Assembly: GCF_007018905.1 (NCBI RefSeq)
Contig: NZ_CP041402.1
Coordinates: 4,824,001-4,888,000, forward strand
Length of the DNA: 64,000 nt
Direction of reading: 5' to 3'
Origin: Tardiphaga sp. vice304
GTDB lineage: Bacteria; Pseudomonadota; Alphaproteobacteria; Rhizobiales; Xanthobacteraceae
Numbering within the stretch: position 1 is the stretch's first letter; each line of letters starts with the position of its first letter. Below the pieces are notes generated by a model. The model was not told where the DNA came from and made no database searches. It saw nothing but the letters and a program-made list of their open reading frames with translations. The translations under genes were made by a program, and so were the position numbers. Of this stretch, positions 18,492-28,289 are shown in pieces.

Positions 18492-18962
18492 ATGTTGCAG
18501 CGGCTGATCGACGATTTGAAGAATTCCACCGGCGCATCGCTGCGAATGACGTCGCTGGCCGCCCTGGCGGGCCTGGCACTGTTCGTCACGCTATCGTTTG
18601 TGTGCGCCGCGATATTCATCGCCATTCTGCATCGCTATGGAGCGATCGAGGCCTGCTTGACGCTTGCCGGCCTGTTCCTGGTCATCGCTCTCGTGATCGC
18701 CGCCATCTACATGACGAAGAAGCGCCAAGCCAGGGCCCGCGCTCTGGCGGCAGCCCAGCGCGCCCGGGAAGCTGCCGCCTCCGCGCCGATGATCGATCCC
18801 ATGCTGTTGGCAACCGCCCTGCCGATCGTGCGGGCCATCGGGCTGACCCGGCTGATCCCGCTATTGGCTGTGGCGGGGGTGGCTTACGGATATTACATGA
18901 GCCGAAAGGCAGAGCCGGCAGACGACGAGACCGAGGGCGAGAGCGAAGGCGACGAGGCGTAA
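18492..18962 (+). CDS. Membrane protein, YqjE/holin-like
   Basis: A 156-residue protein with two adjacent hydrophobic helices (about 20-45 and 55-75), a basic Ala/Arg-rich stretch and a third hydrophobic segment near 118-133. An acidic tail EPADDETEGESEGDEA ends it. The layout and the position after a DUF883 gene recall YqjE-like proteins, but the resemblance is weak and the function unknown. It follows the DUF883 gene by 103 bp, across a hairpin. Confidence 0.7.
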   Translation: MLQRLIDDLKNSTGASLRMTSLAALAGLALFVTLSFVCAAIFIAILHRYGAIEACLTLAGLFLVIALVIAAIYMTKKRQARARALAAAQRAREAAASAPMIDPMLLATALPIVRAIGLTRLIPLLAVAGVAYGYYMSRKAEPADDETEGESEGDEA

Positions 18963-18968
18963 CACCAA

Positions 18969-19394
18969 TCAGGTGACGCAACGTCCCGGCTCGAGGAGTC
19001 TGGCGACTTCCGTGAGCACGCTCACCGGCGGCTCGCAGGCCACTGCAGACCGCTTCGATGACGCCTTGAATGTCGTCGCATTGACGACGTCTGATGCCGC
19101 GACGGGTTTTTCAACCTTCGCCGGCGGAGAAGAGATCCGCACCAACAGCGAGGTGTCGCGGAGGCCATGGAGCTGAAATGCCACCGTCCGGCTGCCGTCC
19201 TGGATCGTGGCGATCTGTGCCCGGTCCGACTTTCCACCGCGATTGACGGCTTCCGCATTGATCTGGCTGGCTTCGATGGCTGTGACAGGTACCGCCGCCG
19301 TGGCGCGCATATCGCTGCCGGATGCCAGCTGGATCGCTCCCAGCAACAGGGCTACGGCCGTACCGCCTAAAATTCCGCGGGTGATGTGAGACAT
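18969..19394 (-). CDS. Conserved hypothetical secreted protein
   Basis: Not recognised. From ATG 19394 (MSHITRGILGGTAVALLLGA) the 141-residue product has an N-terminal hydrophobic segment, likely a signal peptide or anchor. A polar domain follows with KSDRAQIATIQDGSRTVAF, and the C-terminal end carries two cysteines (ACEPPVSVLTEVARLLEPGRC). The frame reading back to 19502 adds a non-signal extension and is less likely. It is convergent with the holin-like gene, 6 bp apart. Confidence 0.6.
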   Translation of the reverse strand: MSHITRGILGGTAVALLLGAIQLASGSDMRATAAVPVTAIEASQINAEAVNRGGKSDRAQIATIQDGSRTVAFQLHGLRDTSLLVRISSPPAKVEKPVAASDVVNATTFKASSKRSAVACEPPVSVLTEVARLLEPGRCVT

Positions 19395-19581
19395 GTGCCG
19401 CCTCGCGCTGCTGGGACCATCAAGTGGTGGTCGGCAGATCAACGCGGCAGGTTCGGAACGGGTTCTACACCCGGGATCACTTAACCGTGTGTACGAATTC
19501 AACGGTGAGCGATCGGTCCCCAGTGCCCCGTACGGGTCGTTAATCCAACGCCAGCGAGCATTCAGCGAACGATGCCAAACG

Positions 19582-19613
19582 AAAAAGGGCGGCTGCCAAG
19601 CAACCGCCCTTCG
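19582..19613 (-). terminator. Rho-independent terminator after phyR
   Basis: On the minus strand AAGGGCGGTTGC and its complement GGCAGCCGCCCTT form a hairpin followed by a T-run (plus-strand GAAAAA at 19581-19586). It lies about 23 bp downstream of the phyR stop. Confidence 0.85.
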
Positions 19614-19635
19614 ACTAGCGCGCAGATCGGCGCCT

Positions 19636-20442
19636 TCAGGAAGCCGCAGCCTTCGGTGTCTTGTTGCGCGAATTGCGCTGGAAGAACAGCGCCTGGCTGG
19701 CGACGGCTGACACCATCGCAGGCTGGAACGGCTTGGAGATCAGGAACGCCGGCTCCGGCCGTTCGCCGGTCAGGAAGCGCTCCGGATAGGCGGTGATGAA
19801 CACCACCGGTACCTCGAACAGCCGAAGCAATTCGTTGACCGCATCGAGACCCGAGCTGCCGTCGGCAAGCTGGATGTCGGCGAGGATCAGGCCGGGCTTC
19901 TTGTTCTTGGCCAGAGCGATCGCATCCGCATGGGTGCGCGCCACGCCGATGACATTGTGGCCGAGGTTCTTCACCAGGCTCTCGAGGTCCATCGCAATGA
20001 AGGTCTCATCTTCGATGATCAGCACGTCGGTCGCGATCTCGGCAGCCATTTCGCGGCCGGCGGTATCGGCCAGCACGCGGGTCTCGGCCACGTCGGTGTC
20101 GAGGATGAAAGCCACTTCCTCTTCCGAGAAACCTTCGAGCGACAGCAGCAGGAACGCCTGACGCGGCAACGCGGTAATGTTGGACAGCCGACGCTCGGAC
20201 GCCGACGAAAACGGCGTCACCTCGGGATCGTCGTTCAAGGCGACGGAATTCCAGATCTGCGTGAACAGACGGAAAAGTCCGGCGCGCGGTCCATGCTGCT
20301 CGTCGAGCAGCGACTGGTCCTGCAGCAACGCTTCCAGCATGGCGCCGACATAGGCGTCGCCGGATGCCTGATTGCCGGTCAAGGCACGGGCATAGCGCCG
20401 CAACAGCGGTAAATGTTCAGCTACGAGCTGTGATCGGGACAT
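19636..20442 (-). CDS. phyR: General stress response regulator PhyR
   Basis: Anti-anti-sigma response regulator of 268 residues. Residues 1-125 are a sigma-factor-like domain (LPRQAFLLLSLEGFSEEEVAFIL) that sequesters NepR. Residues 138-255 are a receiver domain with acidic pair Glu144-Asp145, phosphoacceptor Asp189 (LILADIQLAD) and the conserved Lys in ISKPF. When phosphorylated it binds NepR and frees EcfG. Start 20442 follows GGAGTGGGG. The divergent nepR-ecfG pair is 218 bp away. An EcfG-type promoter at 20515-20539 implies positive feedback. Confidence 0.97.
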   Translation of the reverse strand: MSRSQLVAEHLPLLRRYARALTGNQASGDAYVGAMLEALLQDQSLLDEQHGPRAGLFRLFTQIWNSVALNDDPEVTPFSSASERRLSNITALPRQAFLLLSLEGFSEEEVAFILDTDVAETRVLADTAGREMAAEIATDVLIIEDETFIAMDLESLVKNLGHNVIGVARTHADAIALAKNKKPGLILADIQLADGSSGLDAVNELLRLFEVPVVFITAYPERFLTGERPEPAFLISKPFQPAMVSAVASQALFFQRNSRNKTPKAAAS

Positions 20443-20514
20443 CCCCACTCCATCTTTCTGAGTCAAACATCAAGGTGCGGGAATGACACCCCCGGCTCCC
20501 CTGATATGCGTGTT

Positions 20515-20539
20515 TACGCCCCAGCGTCATGAAAGTTCC
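20515..20539 (-). promoter_or_regulatory. EcfG-type promoter of phyR
   Basis: Minus-strand GGAAC (20539-20535), a 16-bp spacer and CGTA (20518-20515), 73 bp before the phyR start. The -35 element is one arm of an inverted repeat, GAAAGTTCC (20531-20539) and GGAACTTTC (20548-20556). A second GGAAC therefore faces nepR-ecfG, but its position-matched -10 (AATT) is poor. Confidence 0.65.
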
Positions 20540-20660
20540 ACGGGCTCGGAACTTTCAGCGAGGCTTTGAATTAGCACCGTAACAGAAGCCGCCAAAGCTT
20601 CAAAATCAAGAAAAACTCTCGAAATCCAAGGGCTTACCTTTGGGGAATGTGGAACGGGTC

Positions 20661-20852
20661 ATGAAAGATGTGAAGCCAAAGCAGGGTGGGCTCAACTCCG
20701 AGATCCAGTCCCGGATAGGGCACCAGCTGCGCGCGATGTATGACGACGTGGTGCGTCAAGGTGTCCCGGACCGGTTCGCGGAGTTGATCCGCAAATTGGA
20801 CGAACCTGGCGCCAAGGCCGCCGTGGCGACTAAAACCGATGGAGGCGAATAA
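20661..20852 (+). CDS. nepR: Anti-sigma factor NepR
   Basis: A 63-residue protein that binds and inhibits EcfG until PhyR~P removes it. The conserved core IGHQLRAMYDDVVRQGVPDRFAELIRKLD matches NepR helices in full. ATG 20661 after GGAACGGG is preferred to a TTG seven codons upstream. Its stop overlaps the ecfG start (TAATG), giving coupled synthesis of anti-sigma and sigma. Confidence 0.95.
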   Translation: MKDVKPKQGGLNSEIQSRIGHQLRAMYDDVVRQGVPDRFAELIRKLDEPGAKAAVATKTDGGE

Positions 20853-21400
20853 TGCCTCTCACCGATTCTCTCCGCGACGATATTCTGGCCTCGGTGCCGA
20901 GCCTGCGCGCCTTCGCGATCTCGCTCTCCGGCAATGGCGACCGTGCTGACGATCTGGTCCAGGAAACGCTGCTGCGCGCGCTGGCCAACATCGACTCGTT
21001 CCAGGTCGGCTCCAACCTGCCGGCATGGCTGTTCACGATCCTGCGCAACCTGTTCCGCTCGGATTACCGCAAACGGCGGCGCGAGGTCGAGGATGCCGAT
21101 GGCAGCTACGCCAAGACGCTCAAGACCCAGCCGGCTCAGAATGCCCATCTGGAGTTCGAGGAGTTCAGGGCGGCGCTGGAAAAGCTGCCGCAGGACCAGC
21201 GCGAAGCGCTTATCCTGGTTGGCGCCTCGGGCTTCTCCTATGAAGACGCCGCCACCATCTGCGGCTGCGCCGTTGGCACCATCAAGAGCCGCGTCAACCG
21301 CGCACGCTCGAAGCTGAGCGCCCTGCTCTATGTCGACGGCACCGATGATTTCGGTCCGGACAACACGATCCGCGCCGTCATCGGTGGCAGCGGCGGCTAG
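20852..21400 (+). CDS. ecfG: ECF sigma factor EcfG (general stress)
   Basis: A 182-residue ECF15-type sigma factor. Region 2 reads DRADDLVQETLLRALANIDSF with LPAWLFTILRNLFRSDYRK. Region 4 reads LPQDQREALILVGASGFSYEDAATICGCAVGTIKSRVNRARSKL, a helix-turn-helix reading the -35. It directs transcription of the stress regulon, and five candidate promoters of its type lie in the neighbouring 6 kb. It is followed by a strong terminator. Confidence 0.96.
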   Translation: MPLTDSLRDDILASVPSLRAFAISLSGNGDRADDLVQETLLRALANIDSFQVGSNLPAWLFTILRNLFRSDYRKRRREVEDADGSYAKTLKTQPAQNAHLEFEEFRAALEKLPQDQREALILVGASGFSYEDAATICGCAVGTIKSRVNRARSKLSALLYVDGTDDFGPDNTIRAVIGGSGG

Positions 21401-21423
21401 ACAAGAGCTTACGCAAATACGGA

Positions 21424-21453
21424 AAGCGGCCACTTCGGTGGCCGCTTTTTTTG
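21424..21453 (+). terminator. Rho-independent terminator after ecfG
   Basis: AGCGGCCAC and GTGGCCGCT form a perfect hairpin around TTCG, followed by seven T residues. It lies about 25 bp after the ecfG stop. Confidence 0.93.
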
Positions 21454-21485
21454 TCGGGCGCTGATAAGAAGCACAGACCTATCCA

Positions 21486-21579
21486 CGTCATTGCGAGGAG
21501 CGAAGCGACGCGGCAATCCAGAAGCCGCGAGCGCGACAAGAGCTGGATTGCTTCGTCGCAAGTGCTCCTCGCAATGACG
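21486..21579. repeat. Dispersed palindromic repeat, family B (copy 1)
   Basis: Inverted arms starting CGTCATTGCGAGGAGCGAAG and ending in the complement GCTCCTCGCAATGACG, with inner inverted GGCAATCCAG/CTGGATTGC. It sits in the convergent gap between ecfG and the histidine kinase gene. A second copy is at 34511-34630. Confidence 0.85.
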
Positions 21580-21634
21580 GGGAAATAGCTGTGCTCACGG
21601 GTTCCCATAAAGGGATTCGCGTCAGGAAAAAGCG

Positions 21635-23287
21635 CTACTTGACCGGCTTGGCGAGCGCGCCGGTGCGATCGCGCTCGGTCATGTCGATCACGGTGTCCAT
21701 CGGCGCGGTCAGCTCATAGACGTAGGACACGTCGGTAAAGTACCGCTTCGCCGTACCGCCCAGGGCTTCCGGCGCCACGCGGTCGAGCAGCACCACGCCG
21801 AAATCGCTGTCCGGCCGGCGCGTCGCCTCGGAGGTGTTGAATTCTTCCCAGCGGAAGTTGAACGTTGCCTCGTGGCCCTCGCCGCTGATTTCCCAATGCG
21901 CAATGATGTGCGGGTGCTTGCCGACCAGCGAGTGCCCCTCATCGGAATGCGAGGCCAGTTCGTAGAACAAAAGCGACAAGCTCTGCGCGGCGCGGGCGCT
22001 GACGGTGATGTCCGGGCCGGTGACGGCGATACGGTCCGCCCGCGGAATAGCGCGCGGCTCGAACAGGCCCTTGAGATTGACGCCCCGCCACTGGCTCTCC
22101 GACAGTAATGACACCACGTTGCTCATCGCGTGAATGCGGCCGATCAGCAGGTCACGCGCCACATCGAGGTCGGAGCCATGGCGCAGGGTGCGCGTCACGA
22201 TCGACTGGATCACCGCCAGAATATTCTTTACCCGGTGGTTGAGTTCGTCGATCACGGCGGTGAGGCGTCGCTCGAAGCCGATGCGCCGCTGCACTTCCTG
22301 GCTGAGACGAAGGTTATTGTAGGCGACATAGCCAAACAGGCCGCAGATGATCGCCGTCAGCGCCAGCCCGATGGCTCCGACGATCAGCGCCAACCGTTGC
22401 GCGCGCGTCGTGATGTCCGTCTTGGGGTAGTAGCCCAGCGACCAGTCGCGGCTGCCAAAGCTGACGCTGCGCAGGATGCTCAGTGGCTTGTTGGCGACCA
22501 GCGGTCGCGCGGTGACCACCCCGCGCTCGTCCGCGACCAGCTCGCTGTCCTCCTTGCGCGGGTCCTTCAGCGCCACCGAAAACAGCGACAGATCGTCGTT
22601 TTCAAGCATCAGGGGGCCCAGTTCGTAGGAAAACGACACGAAGCCGGCCGGCGTCGTGTTGCCGTCCTGCAGCACGGGGGCGGCCAGCACCATGCCGATC
22701 CGCCCGCTCGGCCCCAGCAGCGACACCGGATCGGACGCCACCGGCCGGGCTTCGGCCATCGCGCGCGCCAGCATCGGCCCCAGGGTCGGGCTGTCGTTCA
22801 GGACGCGACCGGTCAGACCCTCGGTGACCGAATTGCGCGGCTCGACATCCATCAGCACATCGACGGGCCCGTCGAGCACCTGCGGGTCCATTGGCCTATC
22901 GTCAAAATTGCGGGTCGTGGGATTGCGGAATCCGGCCGCCGCCAGTTCAGCGCGGGCGGCTGGCAATTCGCCAGGTTGCAGCCGGGCGATCCAGCTGGCG
23001 AGCACGAAATCGGTCTTGAACGCATAGATCGAAGACCGCAGTGGCTGCAGCATATTGGCCTTCATGACCGAGGGCGCACGGAACAGCCCGGACGCCACGC
23101 GCGCCAGTAATTCCCGCTCGGTCAGCCGCTCCTGCACCAGGCTGGCGTGGATATCGACCGCACGCGCCAAGGCAATGCCGTCGATCGCCAGCTCCTGATT
23201 GTGCACACGATAGGCCGACAGGCCGGACAGGAACACGCCGACCAGTGCCATGAAGCCGATGATGAAACCCAGCCGGATCACGGGCAT
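21635..23287 (-). CDS. CHASE-domain HWE-type sensor histidine kinase, N-box degenerate
   Basis: Membrane sensor of 550 residues. A first hydrophobic segment (about 5-25) is followed by a CHASE-like periplasmic domain (about 40-290), a second helix (about 299-323) and a cytoplasmic HWE kinase region. The H-box is intact (ELNHRVKNILAVIQSI, His351) and the HWE-type FRWEEFN is present. The ATP-binding N-box usually written ELATNA..YGAL reads ELASHSDEGHSL here, with His447 where the metal-binding Asn is expected. It is convergent with ecfG, so it may feed PhyR. Kinase activity is doubtful and it may be a phosphatase or pseudokinase. Confidence 0.85.
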   Translation of the reverse strand: MPVIRLGFIIGFMALVGVFLSGLSAYRVHNQELAIDGIALARAVDIHASLVQERLTERELLARVASGLFRAPSVMKANMLQPLRSSIYAFKTDFVLASWIARLQPGELPAARAELAAAGFRNPTTRNFDDRPMDPQVLDGPVDVLMDVEPRNSVTEGLTGRVLNDSPTLGPMLARAMAEARPVASDPVSLLGPSGRIGMVLAAPVLQDGNTTPAGFVSFSYELGPLMLENDDLSLFSVALKDPRKEDSELVADERGVVTARPLVANKPLSILRSVSFGSRDWSLGYYPKTDITTRAQRLALIVGAIGLALTAIICGLFGYVAYNNLRLSQEVQRRIGFERRLTAVIDELNHRVKNILAVIQSIVTRTLRHGSDLDVARDLLIGRIHAMSNVVSLLSESQWRGVNLKGLFEPRAIPRADRIAVTGPDITVSARAAQSLSLLFYELASHSDEGHSLVGKHPHIIAHWEISGEGHEATFNFRWEEFNTSEATRRPDSDFGVVLLDRVAPEALGGTAKRYFTDVSYVYELTAPMDTVIDMTERDRTGALAKPVK

Positions 23288-23571
23288 GGCCGAATATAGC
23301 AGGCGGAATGAGATGCACCGTTCGCGGGCAGAGCGGCGATCCCAAACAAATAGCTGATGAACTGCACGCCGGGCTGCCCGTGGTCATGAAGGAATCGTCG
23401 CCGCGCCTCATTGGCAACGGCCAATTCGCGGCTAGGGTTAGCCCAATCACGCCGAAATGTCTTTGTTCCAGATCGATCGGAATTTAATGTGGGTTCCCAG
23501 ACAGGCTTGACGAAGTGACCGTCCCGAACATCTGCGGACGATGGCAAGCAATTACCTGCAGTCGGCACCAT

Positions 23572-24198
23572 TCACGCGGCCCTGGCCTTCAGCCCGCCCT
23601 TCGCTTCGATAAAGGCAATGATGCGATCCAGGCCATCCTGGGTCTTCATGTTGGTCATCACGAACGGGCGCGCGCCGCGCATCCGTTTGGCGTCGGTATC
23701 CATTTTTTCCAGCGACGCTCCGACATGCGGCGCCAGATCGATTTTGTTGATCACCAGCAGGTCGGAACGGGTGATGCCCGGCCCGCCCTTTGACGGGATC
23801 TTGTCGCCGGCCGCGACGTCGATCACATAGATGGTGAGGTCGGCCAGCTCCGGCGAGAAGGTGGCGGCAAGGTTGTCGCCGCCGGATTCGATCAGCACCA
23901 TGTCGAGATCCGGAAATTTGGCGCGCATGTCGGCGACGGCCGCCAGATTCATCGACGCGTCCTCGCGGATCGCGGTATGCGGGCAGCCGCCGGTCTCGAC
24001 GCCGGCGATGCGGTCGGCGGTCAGCGACCCCGAGCGCACCAGGAATTCGGCATCCCACTTGGTGTAGATGTCGTTGGTGATGGCCGCGATGTCGTAACGC
24101 TCGCGCATGGTCTTGCACAACAGGTCCATCAGCGCGGTCTTGCCGGAGCCGACAGGACCGCCAATACCGACGCGCAATGGGCCGTGAAACGAGGACAT
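23572..24198 (-). CDS. ureG: Urease accessory GTPase UreG
   Basis: SIMIBI-class GTPase of 208 residues that hydrolyses GTP to drive nickel transfer into urease with UreDF. Visible motifs are the P-loop [33 protein letters not shown], the [13 protein letters not shown] nickel region (CPH) and NKID. Start 24198 ([14 protein letters not shown]) replaces a longer frame that reaches into the repeat upstream. It is the last gene of the urease run. Confidence 0.97.
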   Translation of the reverse strand: MSSFHGPLRVGIGGPVGSGKTALMDLLCKTMRERYDIAAITNDIYTKWDAEFLVRSGSLTADRIAGVETGGCPHTAIREDASMNLAAVADMRAKFPDLDMVLIESGGDNLAATFSPELADLTIYVIDVAAGDKIPSKGGPGITRSDLLVINKIDLAPHVGASLEKMDTDAKRMRGARPFVMTNMKTQDGLDRIIAFIEAKGGLKARAA

Positions 24199-24230
24199 GT
24201 CAGAGGCTCTTTCGGTTTGATGCGTTGATC

Positions 24231-24319
24231 GTAGCCCGGATGGAGCGTAGCGCAATCCGGGAAAAAGCATTTCAATGGATAGGACGGCCCCGGATTTCGC
24301 TACGCTTGATCCGGGCTAC
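24231..24319. repeat. Dispersed palindromic repeat, family C, between ureF and ureG
   Basis: Inverted arms GTAGCCCGGATGGAGCGTAG and CTACGCTTGATCCGGGCTAC enclose about 50 bp with inner CAATCCGGG/CCCCGGATT. It fills most of the 129-bp gap between ureF and ureG. Confidence 0.85.
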
Positions 24320-24327
24320 CGCGGACA

Positions 24328-25053
24328 TCATGACCGAAACAGCCTCGTATACTGCGTCTCATGGCGCAGGCTGGCCAGATCGGCGCGAAAGGTGGCGCCG
24401 CCGAGGTCGTCGAGCGAAGCTGTCAGCGCGCGGGCGCCGGTCGCGACCACGACGGGCTCGAGCGCCGCCAGCACGCGCTGGCTGTCGGTCTGGCCGAGCG
24501 GCACCAGGCGGGCGCCGGCGGAAATCCAGTTCGAGGTCACCGCATGAAAGAAGGCGTGCATGGTGGCGGCCAGCGGAATCTGATGCGCGGCGCTGACGAG
24601 GCCAACCGCGACCGGATAGACGATGGCGCCATCGCAAGCGTCGATCAGGCGTTCCAGGCCCGGATGGCTCCATGCGCTGCGCGCGATCTCGATAAAGGCC
24701 CGGCCCTGCGACGTCGTCTCGAGCTGGCGCTCCTTCGAGGGCACGAAGGCCGCAGCGAGTTCAGCGATGTGGCGCAGCGCCACGTTATCGCCGCCCGAAA
24801 CCGCGCGATGCACATGGGCCAGGAACACGCCGTCGCAGAAGCCGGAGCCGTCGGTCAGCATCGCCGACAACCAGTCCTGCAGGCTGGTCGCATCGGTAAT
24901 GTCGCCGGCTTCCACCGCCCATTCGATACCACTGGAATAAGAGAAGGCGCCGACCGGAAACGCCGGTGACAGCCAGGTCATCAGCCGGTACAGCGCCGCG
25001 CCGTCGTCGGTCGACAGCACGGCGGGGATTTTTGCCGGGCTACTTGTGGTCAT
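24328..25053 (-). CDS. ureF: Urease accessory protein UreF
   Basis: A 241-residue helical chaperone that joins UreD and UreG on apo-urease. Recognised by [34 protein letters not shown] and [16 protein letters not shown]. Start ATG 25053 overlaps the ureE stop by 14 bp. The frame that runs on to 25248 is only a shadow of the His-rich ureE tail. Confidence 0.95.
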   Translation of the reverse strand: MTTSSPAKIPAVLSTDDGAALYRLMTWLSPAFPVGAFSYSSGIEWAVEAGDITDATSLQDWLSAMLTDGSGFCDGVFLAHVHRAVSGGDNVALRHIAELAAAFVPSKERQLETTSQGRAFIEIARSAWSHPGLERLIDACDGAIVYPVAVGLVSAAHQIPLAATMHAFFHAVTSNWISAGARLVPLGQTDSQRVLAALEPVVVATGARALTASLDDLGGATFRADLASLRHETQYTRLFRS

Positions 25054-25669
25054 CAGCATGGGAATGGCCGTGATGCCCATGGTCATGGCCGCAATGTTCG
25101 TCGTGAACATGCTCGGCGGGCGCGTGTGCGGCGTGATCGTGGCCCGCGTGGTCGTGCTTGCCGTGATCGTGGCCATGGTGGCCGTGATCGTGGTGCGCGT
25201 GACCATGGCCGGAATGGTCATGAATTTCCGCGACCACCGCATAGGCACCGCCTTCGGGATCGAATGGCGCTTCGATTTCGATGATGCGGGCGCCGAGGCC
25301 CTTCACCATGTCCTCGATGACATGGTCGCGGCGGATGCGCAGGCCACGGGCGGTGATCTGCGTCGGCAAATGGCGATTGCCGAGGTGCCAGGCAATGCGA
25401 ACCAGATGTGCGGGCTCGGTGCCGCGAATCTCGATCAGCGGCTCGGGGGCAGCGACCACCTCGACCAGCCGGCCGTCTTCCAGCACCAGCGCATCGCCAC
25501 CTCGCAGCGCGATGGCGGTTTCGAGGTCGAGCAGGAACTCGAGCCCGCGGGTGCCGGTCATCGCCATGCGGCGGCGATGCCGATCGTCGAAATCGAGCAC
25601 GACGGTGTCGGCTGCGGCTTCCTTGAACGGGTGCTGGCCCTTGACGTCGGTGGCGCGGATCATGGTCAT
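25040..25669 (-). CDS. ureE: Urease accessory nickel chaperone UreE with long His-rich tail
   Basis: A 209-residue metallochaperone that carries nickel to the urease assembly. The N-terminal domain ([13 protein letters not shown]) and the middle domain ([28 protein letters not shown]) are typical. The last 60 residues hold about 26 histidines in HGH/HDH runs plus a HCGHDH segment, forming a nickel store. The His codons create a repetitive stretch at about 25055-25215 that is coding, not a DNA repeat array. Confidence 0.96.
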   Translation of the reverse strand: MTMIRATDVKGQHPFKEAAADTVVLDFDDRHRRRMAMTGTRGLEFLLDLETAIALRGGDALVLEDGRLVEVVAAPEPLIEIRGTEPAHLVRIAWHLGNRHLPTQITARGLRIRRDHVIEDMVKGLGARIIEIEAPFDPEGGAYAVVAEIHDHSGHGHAHHDHGHHGHDHGKHDHAGHDHAAHAPAEHVHDEHCGHDHGHHGHSHADDHK

Positions 25670-25702
25670 ACTCTCATTCTTGTAAATCCGCGCCGGCGCG
25701 TC

Positions 25703-26002
25703 CTATCGCACGACGACATCGGCGGGGGTGATGATCTCGATCTTCGGCGGCGCGGCAAAGCATTTTACGGCGACGCGCCCGAATGCCTTCATGTGCTCCA
25801 TCTGACGATGCGGCACCAGCGCCTCGGCGTTTTCCCATTGTTCGACAAACACCATCTTGGTCGGGTCGGTGATGCTCTCATGCATGTCATAGGCGATATT
25901 GCCGGCTTCCTTGCGGGTCTCGGCGATGCAGGCGGTAGCGGCGGCAATCAGTTCGGCCCGTGTTTCGGGTTTCACGGTCAGGGTGGCGACGACGTAGATC
26001 AA
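25703..26002 (-). CDS. Antibiotic biosynthesis monooxygenase-like (ABM) small protein
   Basis: A 99-residue ferredoxin-like dimeric alpha-beta barrel protein. It begins MIYVVATLTVKPETRAEL and contains EAGNIAYDMHESITDPTKMVFVEQWENAEAL, the quinol/ABM monooxygenase pattern. The start is a TTG at 26002 with GGGAG 8-9 nt upstream. It lies between ureC and ureE, where no urease role is known. It may degrade a toxic compound or simply be a passenger. Confidence 0.85.
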   Translation of the reverse strand: MIYVVATLTVKPETRAELIAAATACIAETRKEAGNIAYDMHESITDPTKMVFVEQWENAEALVPHRQMEHMKAFGRVAVKCFAAPPKIEIITPADVVVR

Positions 26003-26110
26003 GGCGAATGCTCCCGGTTCTGTTGTGGCACTGAGACGGCCGGGGCGGACCTTAGGGGGTTATGGCGCGGGATTGAAGGGGGCTTGTTGCGCGCAGGACG
26101 TGCCACCGCT

Positions 26111-26250
26111 TTCTTCCTTCTCCCCTTGTGGGAGAAGGTGGCGCGGGCGAAGCCCGCGACGGATGAGGGGTAACTACAAAGCGCCACACACCCCTCACCC
26201 GTCCGCGCTGGCGCGCGGCCACCCTCTCCCACAAGGGGGAAGGGAAGCCA
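26111..26250. repeat. Dispersed palindromic repeat, family A (copy 2)
   Basis: CTTCTCCCCTTGTGGGAGAA and its distant complement CCCTCTCCCACAAGGGGGAA frame a GC-rich centre with GCGGGCGAAGCCCGC and GGATGAGGGG. It sits between ureC and the monooxygenase gene inside the urease run. Confidence 0.85.
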
Positions 26251-26260
26251 CAAGCGGCAT

Positions 26261-27973
<1,713 letters not shown>

Positions 27974-28279
27974 CTACAGCTTCCCCATCACGTCGCCGCG
28001 GAAGCCGTAGACCTCACGCTTGCCGGCCAGCTCGACCAGTTGCACGTCGCGGCTCTGGCCGGGCTCGAAGCGGACGGCGGTGCCGGCGGCGATGTCGAGC
28101 CGCATGCCGCGGGCAAGGGCACGGTCGAATTTCAGGCCGGGATTGGTCTCGAAGAAATGATAGTGCGAGCCGACCTGGATCGGCCGGTCGCCGGAATTCG
28201 CCACCGTCAGCGTCACGGTCGCGCGGCCGGCGTTGAGTTCGATCTCGCCGTCCTGAATGAAGAGTTCACCGGGGATCAT
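27974..28279 (-). CDS. ureB: Urease beta subunit
   Basis: A 101-residue structural subunit beginning [19 protein letters not shown]. It contains [22 protein letters not shown] and [17 protein letters not shown], diagnostic of UreB. It is separate from the gamma subunit, as in most bacteria. It is followed at once by ureC and preceded by the DMP19 gene after 10 bp. Confidence 0.97.
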   Translation of the reverse strand: MIPGELFIQDGEIELNAGRATVTLTVANSGDRPIQVGSHYHFFETNPGLKFDRALARGMRLDIAAGTAVRFEPGQSRDVQLVELAGKREVYGFRGDVMGKL

Positions 28280-28289
28280 GGTCGGTCCT

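Noticed and set aside
20548..20572. An EcfG promoter facing nepR-ecfG from the second GGAAC.
   Set aside because: At N16 the -10 position reads AATT instead of CGTT. It is kept only as part of the palindrome observation.
23278..23571. A 97-residue minus-strand open frame between the histidine kinase and ureG.
   Set aside because: No family resemblance, a weak start and overlap with the kinase start. I see no other element in this 284-bp gap.
25055..25215. Short periodic repeats that might suggest a CRISPR array or tandem repeat.
   Set aside because: They are His/Asp/Gly codons of the UreE nickel-binding tail. Units vary in length and there are no spacers.
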